A DNA stretch of 64,000 bases from Sulfurimicrobium sp963779055 (GCA_963779055.1 CAVZWN010000001.1:496001-560000); one strand, 5' to 3'; shown: positions 9,736 through 16,351, numbered from the stretch's first letter. Notes: generated by a model from the letters alone, not told the origin. Made by a program: numbers and translations.

Positions 9736-9882
9736 CTACCCCAGTTCATCCACCACTTCGTATAATGTATAAGTGGCCAGTTCTGGTGTTTTCCTTGGAA
9801 ACGCCCTGTTTTTCGCAATTATTGCGGAATCAGGGCGATATGAAATTATTTCACTCTTTCGCATCATAAATGAATGTTTCAC
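9736..9882 (-). CDS. Possible 48-residue ORF reading through the left boundary site
   Basis: A perfect AGGAGG (9895-9900) lies 12 bases before a GTG start. The reading frame is identical to the copy in unit 2 up to the boundary site, then takes its last residues from the flanking DNA (here VVDELG). The spacing is long and no family is recognised, so it may not be translated. Confidence 0.25.
   Translation of the reverse strand: MKHSFMMRKSEIISYRPDSAIIAKNRAFPRKTPELATYTLYEVVDELG
9753..9776. other. Left boundary attachment-like site (attL)
   Basis: CCACTT and AAGTGG form an inverted repeat around CGTATAATGTAT. Read as a Xer site it is arm ACTTCGTATAA (close to XerC arms of known dif sites), hexamer TGTATA, then AGTGGCCAGTT, which is unlike a XerD arm. 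Sixteen bases, ACTTCGTATAATGTAT, equal the left arm plus spacer of phage P1 loxP. Confidence 0.6.
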
Positions 9883-9992
9883 GGAATAGAAATACCTCCT
9901 TTTTAACATGATCGCTTCGAAGCTGCCGGAACGAAATGCAAGGCAGCGGCAAAAGCGTTCGGCAGAGGGCCGCAAAGGGGCTTTAAGCAGCA

Positions 9993-10283
9993 TCACGCGC
10001 CCGACCCTTGCGCAGATGCAGCATGCAGCGCCCGAGCGGTCTCCATGCCGACGCTGCGCTCCGGCATAATGGAGCCCTTCGGGCGCTGTTTGCATCTCAG
10101 CCGAGGGCCGCGAGTTCCGGGCCGAAGCATCAGGAGCGGATCAACCCACCAGACGTTTTGCGCATCCTTGCGACCAGCCAGCCGCCATTGAGCGAGCAGT
10201 ACCCGAACCCTGCGAGGGGAAACCCCGAGCTTCTTGGCTGCCTGCTTCACCGTCAGCGTGGGCCGGTTATTCAGCATCAGCAT
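9993..10283 (-). CDS. Small helix-turn-helix protein, unit 1
   Basis: 96 residues with an N-terminal HTH (LTVKQAAKKLGVSPRRVRVL, ~8-27) resembling excisionase/MerR-type DNA-binding proteins, then a basic, low-complexity tail. ATG 10283 is preceded by GGGGAGG at a good distance, which decides the start although the frame is open to 10379. Probably a regulator or accessory DNA-bending protein of the element. Confidence 0.6.
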   Translation of the reverse strand: MLMLNNRPTLTVKQAAKKLGVSPRRVRVLLAQWRLAGRKDAQNVWWVDPLLMLRPGTRGPRLRCKQRPKGSIMPERSVGMETARALHAASAQGSGA

Positions 10284-10398
10284 GGCCGCACCTCCCCGCA
10301 AACCCATTGCCACTGTGCGGAACAGTTTTTCTGCGCCCAAATCGACCCGAATGCCGCGCCAGTAAAGGCGAGGCAGCAAGATGGTACACAGTGTTGAT

Positions 10399-10415
10399 GT
10401 TTCAGTAACTGAAAC
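10399..10415. other. Perfect hairpin, unit 1 (variable-sequence arm)
   Basis: GTTTCAG and CTGAAAC around TAA. Unit 2 has a different perfect palindrome at the matching position, so the pairing is kept while the bases change. Confidence 0.6.
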
Positions 10416-10448
10416 GAGTCCCCCTATTGTTATAGGGAGGGGGGACTC
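10416..10448 (-). terminator. GC-rich hairpin abutting the xafT-like gene, unit 1
   Basis: GAGTCCCCC pairs with GGGGGACTC around TATTGTTATAGGGAG. It begins at the base after the xafT stop. It has no clear T-run, so it may be a transcription terminator, a replication-origin structure, or both with the adjacent palindrome. Confidence 0.5.
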
Positions 10449-10814
10449 TCACCTCACCCCCTGCGTCTTGCGCCACATGCGCGCCTGCGCAAAGGTCAGG
10501 GAAAGCCATTCCAGATCCTTGGGCCTGAACGACTGCCGGGCAGGACTCCACAGCGTGCCATCGTGACCGACCATCCAGCCTTCCCAGCCATCGAAGGGCA
10601 GACCGGCACCGGCCCGGATGCGCAGCAGCCGGAATGCAGGGTAGGGGATGCGTACAGACCCGCTTTCCCAGTTGCGAAGGGTGCGCGTGGTGACCCGCAG
10701 AAAGGCCGCCGCGGCTTCCAGAGACAGCCGCGCCTGCGCTCGTGCTGTCCTGAAATCCTCGGCAGCTACTGGCGTGAATTTGCGCACCTTGCGCCGCTTG
10801 CGTGGTCGGGACAT
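10449..10814 (-). CDS. VC1465/XafT-family Xer recombination activation factor (phage HTH protein), unit 1
   Basis: 121 residues: a basic N-terminus (SRPRKRRKVRKF), an XRE-like helix-turn-helix (ARLSLEAAAAFLRVTTRTLR then NWESGSVRIPYPAFRLLR), and the C-terminal WEGW...LWSP...FRPKDLEWLSL block seen in the phage family formerly DUF3653. One member, XafT of satellite phage TLC-phi, activates XerD at sites lacking a normal XerD arm. Here it sits in a repeat bounded by just such sites. The ATG follows the orfB stop directly, with no strong ribosome site, suggesting translational coupling. The family call is from memory of its motifs. Confidence 0.7.
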   Translation of the reverse strand: MSRPRKRRKVRKFTPVAAEDFRTARAQARLSLEAAAAFLRVTTRTLRNWESGSVRIPYPAFRLLRIRAGAGLPFDGWEGWMVGHDGTLWSPARQSFRPKDLEWLSLTFAQARMWRKTQGVR

Positions 10815-10994
10815 TCACAGCGACCCCCGCGACGGTGCCAGCTGGGCAGGCGGGAAGATGATCCATTTTTTGGTGAGCGGGTTCTTGCGTGCGCCGACGA
10901 TCCGGCCATCCCGGCAGCACCGGACAACAAACGACTCAGACAGGCCGCGCAGAATGGCAAAGGTTCGAGGGGTGATGCCTTGCTGGTTACTCAT
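10815..10994 (-). CDS. Excisionase-like small HTH protein, unit 1
   Basis: 59 residues from ATG 10994, which has a GAGGGG ribosome site; a longer frame from 11042 has none. The fold-like pattern ILRGLSESFVVRCCRDGRIV followed by KKWIIFPPAQL matches AlpA/Xis-type winged helices. It overlaps the end of orfA and abuts the xafT-like gene, so the three probably form one transcript. Confidence 0.55.
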   Translation of the reverse strand: MSNQQGITPRTFAILRGLSESFVVRCCRDGRIVGARKNPLTKKWIIFPPAQLAPSRGSL

Positions 10995-11233
10995 CGCCAG
11001 ACCCCTCGAAATCAGAGCCGCAGACAATGGCATCCGCTTCAAGCGTGAAGGCGTGCGGCCCGAGCTTGTAGAAGCATTGGAAGGTGCATTGCAGATCGCG
11101 CAGCGACTTCAGGCCGCGGGCGATGTCGGCGTGTTCAAGTGAGCCAGGTGCAAAGCGGTCAAGTTCCTGTTGCTTGCTGGACGACCATGTTCAGGACGGC
11201 ATTGGCTGCCGCGTTTCTCTGGCTGGCCGTCAT
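10987..11233 (-). pseudogene. Frameshifted copy of the element gene orfA, unit 1
   Basis: It aligns with the intact 81-residue gene at 12529-12774. The frame starts MTASQRNAAANAVL at 11233 but meets a stop after about 24 residues. A one-base shift near 11165-11175 restores the shared block PGSLEHADIARGLKSLRDLQ. It may be decay or a sequence error. Confidence 0.5.
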
Positions 11234-11271
11234 GGTGAAGGTGCAAAGCGGGTCGAAATTTTCTGCTGAAT

Positions 11272-11433
11272 TCATGGCTGGAAATCCTCGTTTTCCAGAC
11301 CGGCCACTTCGTATAATGTATAAGTGGCCAGTTCTGGTGTTTTCCTTGGAAACGCTCTGTTTTTCGCAATTATTGCGGAATCCGGGCGATATGAAATTAT
11401 TTCACTCTTTCGCATCATAAATGAATGTTTCAC
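11272..11433 (-). CDS. Possible ORF of unit 2 reading through the internal boundary site
   Basis: Same sequence and AGGAGG signal as the copy in unit 1. After the shared stem ending in TLYEV it continues into unit 1 as AGLENEDFQP. No recognised domain. Confidence 0.25.
   Translation of the reverse strand: MKHSFMMRKSEIISYRPDSAIIAKNRAFPRKTPELATYTLYEVAGLENEDFQP
11302..11329. other. Internal attachment-like site between the two units
   Basis: Same core as the left boundary, here with longer inverted arms: GGCCACTT (11302-11309) and AAGTGGCC (11322-11329) around a 12-base centre. This is the sequence a circularised unit would carry. Confidence 0.6.
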
Positions 11434-11543
11434 GGAATAGAAATACCTCCTTTTTAACATGATCGCTTCGAAGCTGCCTGAACGAAATGCAAGGCAGCGG
11501 CAAAAGCGTTCGGCAGAGGGCCGCAAAGGGGCTTTAAGCAGCA

Positions 11544-11834
11544 TCACGCGCCCGACCCTTGCACAGATGCAGCATGCAGCGCCCGAGCGGTCTCCATGCC
11601 GACGCTGCGCTCCGGCATAATGGAGCCCTTCGGGCGCTGTCTGCATCTCAGCCGAGGGCCGCGAGTTCCGGGCCGAAGTATCAGGAGCGGATCAACCCAC
11701 CAAACATTATGCGCATCCTTGCGACCATCCAGCCGCCATTGAGCAAGCAGTACCCGTACCCTACGAGGGGAAACCCCGAGCTTCTTGGCCGCCTGCTTCA
11801 CCGTCAGCGTGGGCCGGTTATTCAGCATCAGCAT
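11544..11834 (-). CDS. Small helix-turn-helix protein, unit 2
   Basis: Near-identical to the unit 1 copy (changes such as RLAG to RLDG and LLML to LLIL), with the same GGGGAGG ribosome site before ATG 11834. Most differences are single substitutions that keep the frame, which supports it being a translated gene. Confidence 0.6.
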   Translation of the reverse strand: MLMLNNRPTLTVKQAAKKLGVSPRRVRVLLAQWRLDGRKDAHNVWWVDPLLILRPGTRGPRLRCRQRPKGSIMPERSVGMETARALHAASVQGSGA

Positions 11835-11941
11835 GGCCGCACCTCCCCGCAAACCCATTGCCACTGTGCGGAATAGTTATTGTCTTCGCCCAAATCGCCC
11901 CGAATGCCGCGCCAGTAAAGGCGATGCAGCAAGATGTGTTT

Positions 11942-11957
11942 GTAACACTACTGTTAC
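11942..11957. other. Perfect hairpin, unit 2 (variable-sequence arm)
   Basis: GTAACA and TGTTAC around CTAC, at the position of the unit 1 palindrome GTTTCAG/CTGAAAC. Confidence 0.6.
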
Positions 11958-11990
11958 GAGTCCCCCTATTGTTATAGGGAGGGGGGACTC
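11958..11990 (-). terminator. GC-rich hairpin abutting the xafT-like gene, unit 2
   Basis: Identical in sequence to the unit 1 hairpin and again placed at the base after the xafT stop. Confidence 0.5.
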
Positions 11991-12356
11991 TCACCCCACC
12001 CCCTGCGTCTTGCGCCACATTCTCGCCTGCGCGAAGGTCAGGGAAAGCCATTCCAGATCCTTGGGCCTGAACGACTGCCGGGCAGGACTCCACAGCGCGC
12101 CATCGTGGCCGACCATCCAGCCTTCCCAGCCATCGAAGGGCAGACCGGCACCGGCCCGGATGCGCAGCAGCCGGAATGCAGGGTAGGGGATGCGTACAGA
12201 CCCGCTTTCCCAGTTGCGCAGGGTGCGCGTAGTGACCCGCAGAAAGGCCGCCGCGGCTTCCAGAGACAGCCGCGCCTGCGCGCGTGCTGTCCTGAAATCC
12301 TCGGCAGCGACTGGCGTGAATTTGCGCACCTTGCGCCGCTTGCGTGGCCGGGACAT
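11991..12356 (-). CDS. VC1465/XafT-family Xer recombination activation factor, unit 2
   Basis: 121 residues, differing from the unit 1 copy at only a few positions (for example GTLW to GALW and the last residue). Domain layout is the same: basic N-terminus, XRE-like HTH, C-terminal tryptophan-rich block. Both copies are intact, which suggests the gene is under selection or recently arrived. Confidence 0.7.
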   Translation of the reverse strand: MSRPRKRRKVRKFTPVAAEDFRTARAQARLSLEAAAAFLRVTTRTLRNWESGSVRIPYPAFRLLRIRAGAGLPFDGWEGWMVGHDGALWSPARQSFRPKDLEWLSLTFAQARMWRKTQGVG

Positions 12357-12536
12357 TCACAGCGACCCCCGCGACGGTGCCAGCTGGGCAGGCGGAAAGA
12401 TGATCCATTTTTTTGTGAGCGGGTTCTTGCGAGCGCCGACGATCCGGCCATCCCGGCAGCACCGGACAACAAACGACTCAGACAGGCCGCGCAGAATGGC
12501 AAAGGTTCGAGGGGTGATGCCTTGCTGGTTACTCAT
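12357..12536 (-). CDS. Excisionase-like small HTH protein, unit 2
   Basis: 59 residues, identical to the unit 1 copy. ATG 12536 has a GAGGGG ribosome site and overlaps the last 8 bases of orfA. Confidence 0.55.
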   Translation of the reverse strand: MSNQQGITPRTFAILRGLSESFVVRCCRDGRIVGARKNPLTKKWIIFPPAQLAPSRGSL

Positions 12537-12774
12537 CGCCAGACCCCTCGAAATCAGAGCCGCAGACAATGGCATCCGCTTCAAGCGTGAAGGCGTGCGG
12601 CCCGAGCTTGTAGAAGCATTGGAAGGTGCATTGCAGATCGCGCAGCGACTTCAGGCCGTGGGCAATGTCGGCATGTTCAAGTGAGCCAGGTACAAAGCGC
12701 TTTAGGTCGCGTTCTTCCCTGATGACCTGTTCAAGGATGGCATTGGCTGCCGAATTCCGCTGGGCGTCCGTCAT
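12529..12774 (-). CDS. Element gene orfA, unknown function, unit 2
   Basis: 81 residues, no family recognised. It is acidic at the C-terminus (FEGSGDE) and mainly helical in appearance (NAILEQVIREERDLKRF, GLKSLRDLQCTFQCFY). First gene of the minus-strand set; its upstream region runs into the boundary site, so its promoter may depend on what is joined there. Confidence 0.5.
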   Translation of the reverse strand: MTDAQRNSAANAILEQVIREERDLKRFVPGSLEHADIAHGLKSLRDLQCTFQCFYKLGPHAFTLEADAIVCGSDFEGSGDE

Positions 12775-12845
12775 GGTGAAGGTGCAAAGCGGGTCGAAAT
12801 TTACCCCTGAACTCAGGCTGGAAATCCTTATTTTCCAGACCGGCC

Positions 12846-12870
12846 ACTTCGTATAATGTTAGTAATACGG
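12846..12870. other. Right boundary attachment-like site (attR)
   Basis: Shares ACTTCGTATAATGT with the other two sites and then reads TAGTAATACGG, so homology ends two to three bases into the central hexamer. That is where strand exchange would leave a junction between element and host sequence. Confidence 0.55.
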
Positions 12871-12914
12871 GGGGAAAGTACCCTAACCCTCCAGACTCCC
12901 AACGAAGCCGCATC

Positions 12915-13757
12915 GTGGATTGGCTGAATTTTACCTTCCACTATGATCTCAGCGTTTCCCGCTTGACCGATCTCGACAAGCTGTTTCGGCACGCCTTCGG
13001 CTTTGCCATTGGCTCGCCTAGAAACGCAGGTTTCAGCGGTTACAAATATTCCTGGGAAATGGGAGAAGGTCTGGGCACCTTCGCCGCCGGTGGAGATGCC
13101 CAAGCTGGAACGTGCCTGGTGAGTTTATCTGGCAATGGATGCTCTGCCGTGAAGAACTGGCTAGCGGTCTATGAGCTGCTGGTTATTTTGTCCGCTCGAA
13201 TTACGCGGGTGGATTTGGCCCATGACGATCTTGATGGAACCTTCAATATCAAGAGTGCGCTTCAGTTCCTTCTTGATGGCGGTTTTATTGCTAGGGGCAG
13301 GCCGCCACTTGCCTTATACATCGACGACTTCGATTCGAATGCAGGCAAGACGCTGTACGTTGGTAAACGCAAGAATGGCAAGCTAATGCGCGTGTATGAG
13401 AAGGGCAAGCTATTTGGCGATCCCAATAGCCCCTGGGTGCGGTGGGAGCTGGAACTGCACAACCAGGATCGCTTGATTCCCCTGGATGTGCTGCTTCGCC
13501 CAGGTGTTTACCTGGCAGGCTCATATCCCTGTATGTGTTGGGTGTCGGAAATTCAAGACAGGATCAAGACCACGACCAAGCGACAGGAAATCAGCTACGC
13601 CCACTTGTTGAAGTCCTGCAAGCAGAGTTACGGCAAGCTGTTTTGGGTGATGAGCGAAGGGCTGGGTTATGACGCCACGGCAATCATCGAGGAATTGGCG
13701 GTTAAAGGCATTCCACGGCGCTTGAATATCCCTGTCGTCGGCGGCGGTGATTCTTAA
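12915..13757 (+). CDS. Replication initiation factor (Rep_trans, filamentous-phage type)
   Basis: 280 residues from GTG 12915. The middle contains the family-like stretches FSGYKYSWEMGEGLGTFAAG, LVSLSGNGCSAV and ITRVDLAHDDLDG (two acidic residues and a His near the catalytic strand), then TLYVGKRKNGKLMRVYEKG and WVRWELELHNQ. These fit RstA/Cri-type initiators that nick one strand for rolling-circle replication of filamentous phages and satellites. It is the only replication gene in the mobile region and could serve the tandem units in trans, which is inference. Confidence 0.7.
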   Translation: MDWLNFTFHYDLSVSRLTDLDKLFRHAFGFAIGSPRNAGFSGYKYSWEMGEGLGTFAAGGDAQAGTCLVSLSGNGCSAVKNWLAVYELLVILSARITRVDLAHDDLDGTFNIKSALQFLLDGGFIARGRPPLALYIDDFDSNAGKTLYVGKRKNGKLMRVYEKGKLFGDPNSPWVRWELELHNQDRLIPLDVLLRPGVYLAGSYPCMCWVSEIQDRIKTTTKRQEISYAHLLKSCKQSYGKLFWVMSEGLGYDATAIIEELAVKGIPRRLNIPVVGGGDS

Positions 13758-13769
13758 GGAACGAGAGAA

Positions 13770-14069
13770 ATGAAAACGCTCACTCTGCAAGAAGCCGCCG
13801 ATTTTTTGCACATTCACCCCGTAACATTGGCTAATAAAGCTCGGCTAGGGAAAATTCCGGCTGCTAAACCTGGGAAATGTTGGGTTTTTGTGGATGTTGA
13901 CCTTGTGGAATACCTACGCGCACAATACAAGCCGCGGGTGATGCAGGGTGAACATGAGGAGGTAAACGCATGTCACTCTATCGACGTAAAGACTCGTCCG
14001 TCTGGTGGGTCAAGATTCACCATAACGGAAAAGTCATACAAAGAAGCACTGGGACTGCCGACAAGCTGA
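13770..14069 (+). CDS. Excisionase-like helix-turn-helix protein
   Basis: 99 residues with an N-terminal HTH (LTLQEAADFLHIHPVTLANK) and the MerR/Xis-type wing KIPAAKPGKCWVF. Its last third overlaps the integrase start in another frame, an arrangement I recall for HTH/integrase pairs in betaproteobacterial elements. Probably directs excision or represses integrase. Confidence 0.65.
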   Translation: MKTLTLQEAADFLHIHPVTLANKARLGKIPAAKPGKCWVFVDVDLVEYLRAQYKPRVMQGEHEEVNACHSIDVKTRPSGGSRFTITEKSYKEALGLPTS

Positions 14070-15038
14070 AAGCGCAGGAATGGCATGATCGGCTTAAGGC
14101 GGAACTGTGGGAACAAGAACGGCTAGGCGTTAAACCTCGCTATTCTTGGCAGGAAGCAGTTGTTAGATGGTTGGCGGAAACAACGCATAAAGCATCACGG
14201 GCTGATGACCTAGATCATCTTCGCCAGTTGGATAAATATCTGAGTGGCGTTGATTCTGGTTGAAATCACACGTGACAAGGTTGAAAGCATTATCTGCCGC
14301 TCGGTTGAAGTGATGGCGTTTCTAATGGCCGTGTTAATCAGAATGCTGGCTGTGTATGCGCACCATCATCAGAAAGGCGGTTTATGATTGGGAATGGATA
14401 GATCGTCATCCCAAGATAAAAATACTGCCTGAACCGACAAGGCGCGTGCGTTGGATAACTCGTGACGAAGCTGATCGGCTCATTGCTGAATTGCCGGAAC
14501 ATCTGGCGGCAATGGTGCGATTTAGCTTGGAAACTGGGTTTGCGGCAAGCCAATGTAACTGGGATGCAGTGGTCACAGGTTGATTTGGTTCGTCGTTGCG
14601 CGTGGGTTCATCCAGATCAGGCAAAGGCTCGTAAAGCTATTGCTGTGCCGCTTATCTAATGCAGCTGTGGTGGTGATTCGGGAATTGATTGGTAAACATC
14701 CAACGCATGTATTCAGCTATCCGGGGTAAAGCCAGTAATGCAGCCTAACAACAGCGCATGGATAAAAGCGCTTGAAGCGTGCGGGAATTGCTGATTTTCG
14801 TTGGCATGACCTGCGGCATACTTGGGCCAGTTGGCACGTTCAGGCTGGCACTCCGCTTCACGTGTTGCAGGAATTGGGCGGTTGGGAATCGGCTGAAATG
14901 GTGAGGCGGTATGCGCATCTGTCCAGCGAACACTTAGCCCAGTATGTAGATCGGCTATCTGGTCTGCATGTAGTGAATGGGAAAAGTGGCTACGATTTGG
15001 CTACGGTGCCACAAATGAAAAAGGCTAGATTGCTCTAA
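13970..15038 (+). pseudogene. Tyrosine-type phage integrase, broken by several frameshifts
   Basis: Pieces in different frames rebuild one integrase: an N-terminal arm-binding part (MSLYRRKDSSVWWVKIHHNG, to 14263), a core-binding part (14356 on), then the catalytic region with the first Arg (TGLRQANVTGM, after a shift near 14540), HDLRHTWAS, LGGWESAEM and the Tyr in VRRYAHLS (14772-15038). At least five shifts are needed (about 14255, 14320, 14540, 14655, 14730-14770), so it is a true pseudogene. It ends 12 bp from the 3' end of tRNA-His. Confidence 0.85.
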
Positions 15039-15050
15039 CCTTTGAATATA

Positions 15051-15127
15051 TGGGGTGGCTGATGGGGCTCGAACCCACGACAACCGGAATCACAATCCGG
15101 GACTCTACCAACTGAGCTACAGCCACC
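15051..15127 (-). tRNA. tRNA-His (GTG)
   Basis: Clover-leaf with anticodon GTG in loop TTGTGAT, extra 5' G opposite C73 as usual for tRNA-His, and encoded CCA. Last gene of a three-tRNA minus-strand operon; its 3' end faces the integrase remnant. Confidence 0.95.
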
Positions 15128-15147
15128 ACTGATAAAACAGACCAAAC

Positions 15148-15224
15148 TGGCCTGCCCGACAGGAATCGAACCTGTAACCCCCAGCTTAGAAGGCTGGTGC
15201 TCTATCCGGTTGAGCTACGGGCAG
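15148..15224 (-). tRNA. tRNA-Arg (TCT)
   Basis: Anticodon TCT in loop CTTCTAA; acceptor CTGCCCG pairs with CGGGCAG; CCA encoded. Middle gene of the operon. Confidence 0.95.
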
Positions 15225-15240
15225 ATTGTCGGACAAATCC

Positions 15241-15317
15241 TGGTCGGGGTGGAGAGATTCGAACTCCCGACATCCTGGTCCCAAACCAGGCGCGCTACCA
15301 GGCTACGCTACACCCCG
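15241..15317 (-). tRNA. tRNA-Pro (TGG)
   Basis: Anticodon TGG in loop TTTGGGA; acceptor CGGGGTG pairs with CACCCCG; CCA encoded. First gene of the operon. Confidence 0.95.
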
Positions 15318-15326
15318 AAGACGCGC

Positions 15327-15355
15327 ACTATACATGGCATAGGCAGAGACGTCAA
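15327..15355 (-). promoter_or_regulatory. Sigma70 promoter of the tRNA-Pro-Arg-His operon
   Basis: On the minus strand TTGACG, a 17-base spacer, and TATAGT, followed by a GC-rich start region just before tRNA-Pro. Position and spacing are textbook for a stable-RNA promoter. Confidence 0.8.
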
Positions 15356-15440
15356 CCTACTAACTGGATGCTTTGCATCCGGAGCAAAACCACTTTAAAG
15401 TATCGATAAACGCCATTTCAATGTGAATAAAACAACACCT

Positions 15441-16295
15441 ATGTCAGCAAAGATTATCGATGGCAAAGCCATCGCAGACCAGCTCCTGCAACAAATCAAG
15501 CAGCGTGTCGAAGCCCGGGTAAATGCCGGGCTTCGACGTCCGGGTTTGGCGGTTATTCTGGTTGGAGATGACCCCGCCTCCTCCATTTATGTTCGTAACA
15601 AGCGACGCGCCTGCGACACCACCGGTTTTCATTCTGTTTCATATGATTTGCCTACGGCTACAAACCAGGCTGAACTGCTAGCCCTGATTGACAAGCTTAA
15701 TGCCGATCCAGTTATTGATGGAATTCTGGTCCAGATGCCGGTACCAGCACATATAGATAGCGAAGAAATTGTCGAGCGCATTCACCCCGACAAGGATGTG
15801 GATGGTTTTCATCCCTATAATATCGGCCGTCTTGCGTTGCGGATCCCGGTTCTTAGGCCATGCACCCCGAGAGGCGCGATGACTTTGTTAAGAAGCACAG
15901 GGGAAGAGCTTAAGGGAAAAAATGCTGTTGTGGTTGGCGCTTCAAACACTGTTGGCCGCCCTATGGGGCTGGAATTGCTGCTGGCTGGCTGTACTGTGAC
16001 AACTACCCACCGATTTACCCGAGACTTGGCTTCTTATGTCAAAGAAGCCGAGATTCTTGTTGTTGCCGTCGGGAAGCCCGGGTTGGTCAAGGGGGAATGG
16101 GTGCGGAATGGCGCTATTGTGATTGATGTAGGCATCAGTCGCCTGCCGGATGGAAAAATATGTGGTGATGTTGATTTTTCCGCTGCCTCCCAGCGTGCGG
16201 GCTGGATCACTCCCGTACCGGGTGGGGTCGGCCCGATGACTGTTGCAACACTGCTTGAAAATACGATCGACTCAGCAGACAAATTACATATTTAA
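15441..16295 (+). CDS. folD: Bifunctional methylenetetrahydrofolate dehydrogenase/cyclohydrolase FolD
   Basis: 284 residues, the family length, from ATG 15441 (MSAKIIDG; a GTG at 15423 would add six residues). Converts 5,10-methylene-THF to 10-formyl-THF via methenyl-THF with NADP. Signature stretches: VGDDPASSIYVRNKRRAC, DGILVQMPVPAH, DKDVDGFHPYNIGRL, CTPRGAM and PGGVGPMTVATLLENT. The catalytic Lys of YxxxK is in YVRNK. Confidence 0.97.
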   Translation: MSAKIIDGKAIADQLLQQIKQRVEARVNAGLRRPGLAVILVGDDPASSIYVRNKRRACDTTGFHSVSYDLPTATNQAELLALIDKLNADPVIDGILVQMPVPAHIDSEEIVERIHPDKDVDGFHPYNIGRLALRIPVLRPCTPRGAMTLLRSTGEELKGKNAVVVGASNTVGRPMGLELLLAGCTVTTTHRFTRDLASYVKEAEILVVAVGKPGLVKGEWVRNGAIVIDVGISRLPDGKICGDVDFSAASQRAGWITPVPGGVGPMTVATLLENTIDSADKLHI

Positions 16296-16351
16296 TCATT
16301 GTGTAATGTGATTAATTTAAGCTAATACATTACTTTCTCAGGGAGTGCACA

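Larger units (their letters stand above)
9754..11304 (-). mobile_element. Tandem satellite-like unit 1 with dif/loxP-like boundary
   Basis: A 1551-bp unit that is repeated directly at 11305-12844. It starts and ends at the 17-base core ACTTCGTATAATGTATA. Four small genes lie on the minus strand: orfA (broken here), an excisionase-like HTH, a VC1465/XafT-type protein, then a second HTH protein beyond a hairpin block. A ~230 bp AT-richer, mostly non-coding stretch (9770-9990) ends the unit. There is no replication, capsid or integrase gene. I infer a Xer-exploiting satellite element or phage remnant. Confidence 0.7.
11305..12844 (-). mobile_element. Tandem satellite-like unit 2
   Basis: 1540 bp, collinear with unit 1. 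Its orfA is intact. The units differ by scattered substitutions and several small indels, concentrated around 11875-11957 and 12680-12830, so they are not a fresh duplication. Serial insertion of two related elements, or old duplication with drift, fits better. Its right boundary repeats ACTTCGTATAATGT but then departs from the other two boundaries. Confidence 0.7.
12845..15038 (+). mobile_element. Remnant integrative element: Rep, HTH, decayed integrase
   Basis: Between the right boundary site and the tRNA-His gene lie a rolling-circle replication initiator, an excisionase-like HTH and a broken tyrosine integrase, all on the plus strand and opposite in direction to the tandem units. Integrase ends next to the 3' end of tRNA-His, a usual attachment position. 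I found no second copy of the tRNA end by eye. Confidence 0.6.

Noticed and set aside
9755..9771. loxP-like bases as vector contamination
   Set aside because: The right arm of loxP is missing, the motif recurs at each unit boundary, and natural phage-type genes surround it.
9754..12844. Tandem repeat as an assembly duplication artefact
   Set aside because: The two units differ by many substitutions and indels, including covarying hairpins, and have distinct right ends.
9754..12844. CRISPR array or classical insertion sequence
   Set aside because: No short regularly spaced repeats and no transposase; the repeat is 1.5 kb and gene-bearing.
15051..15127. Duplicate tRNA-His 3' end as attL of the integrase element
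   Set aside because: Searched by eye around 9690-9760 and 12840-12915 without a convincing copy; a computed search could still find one.
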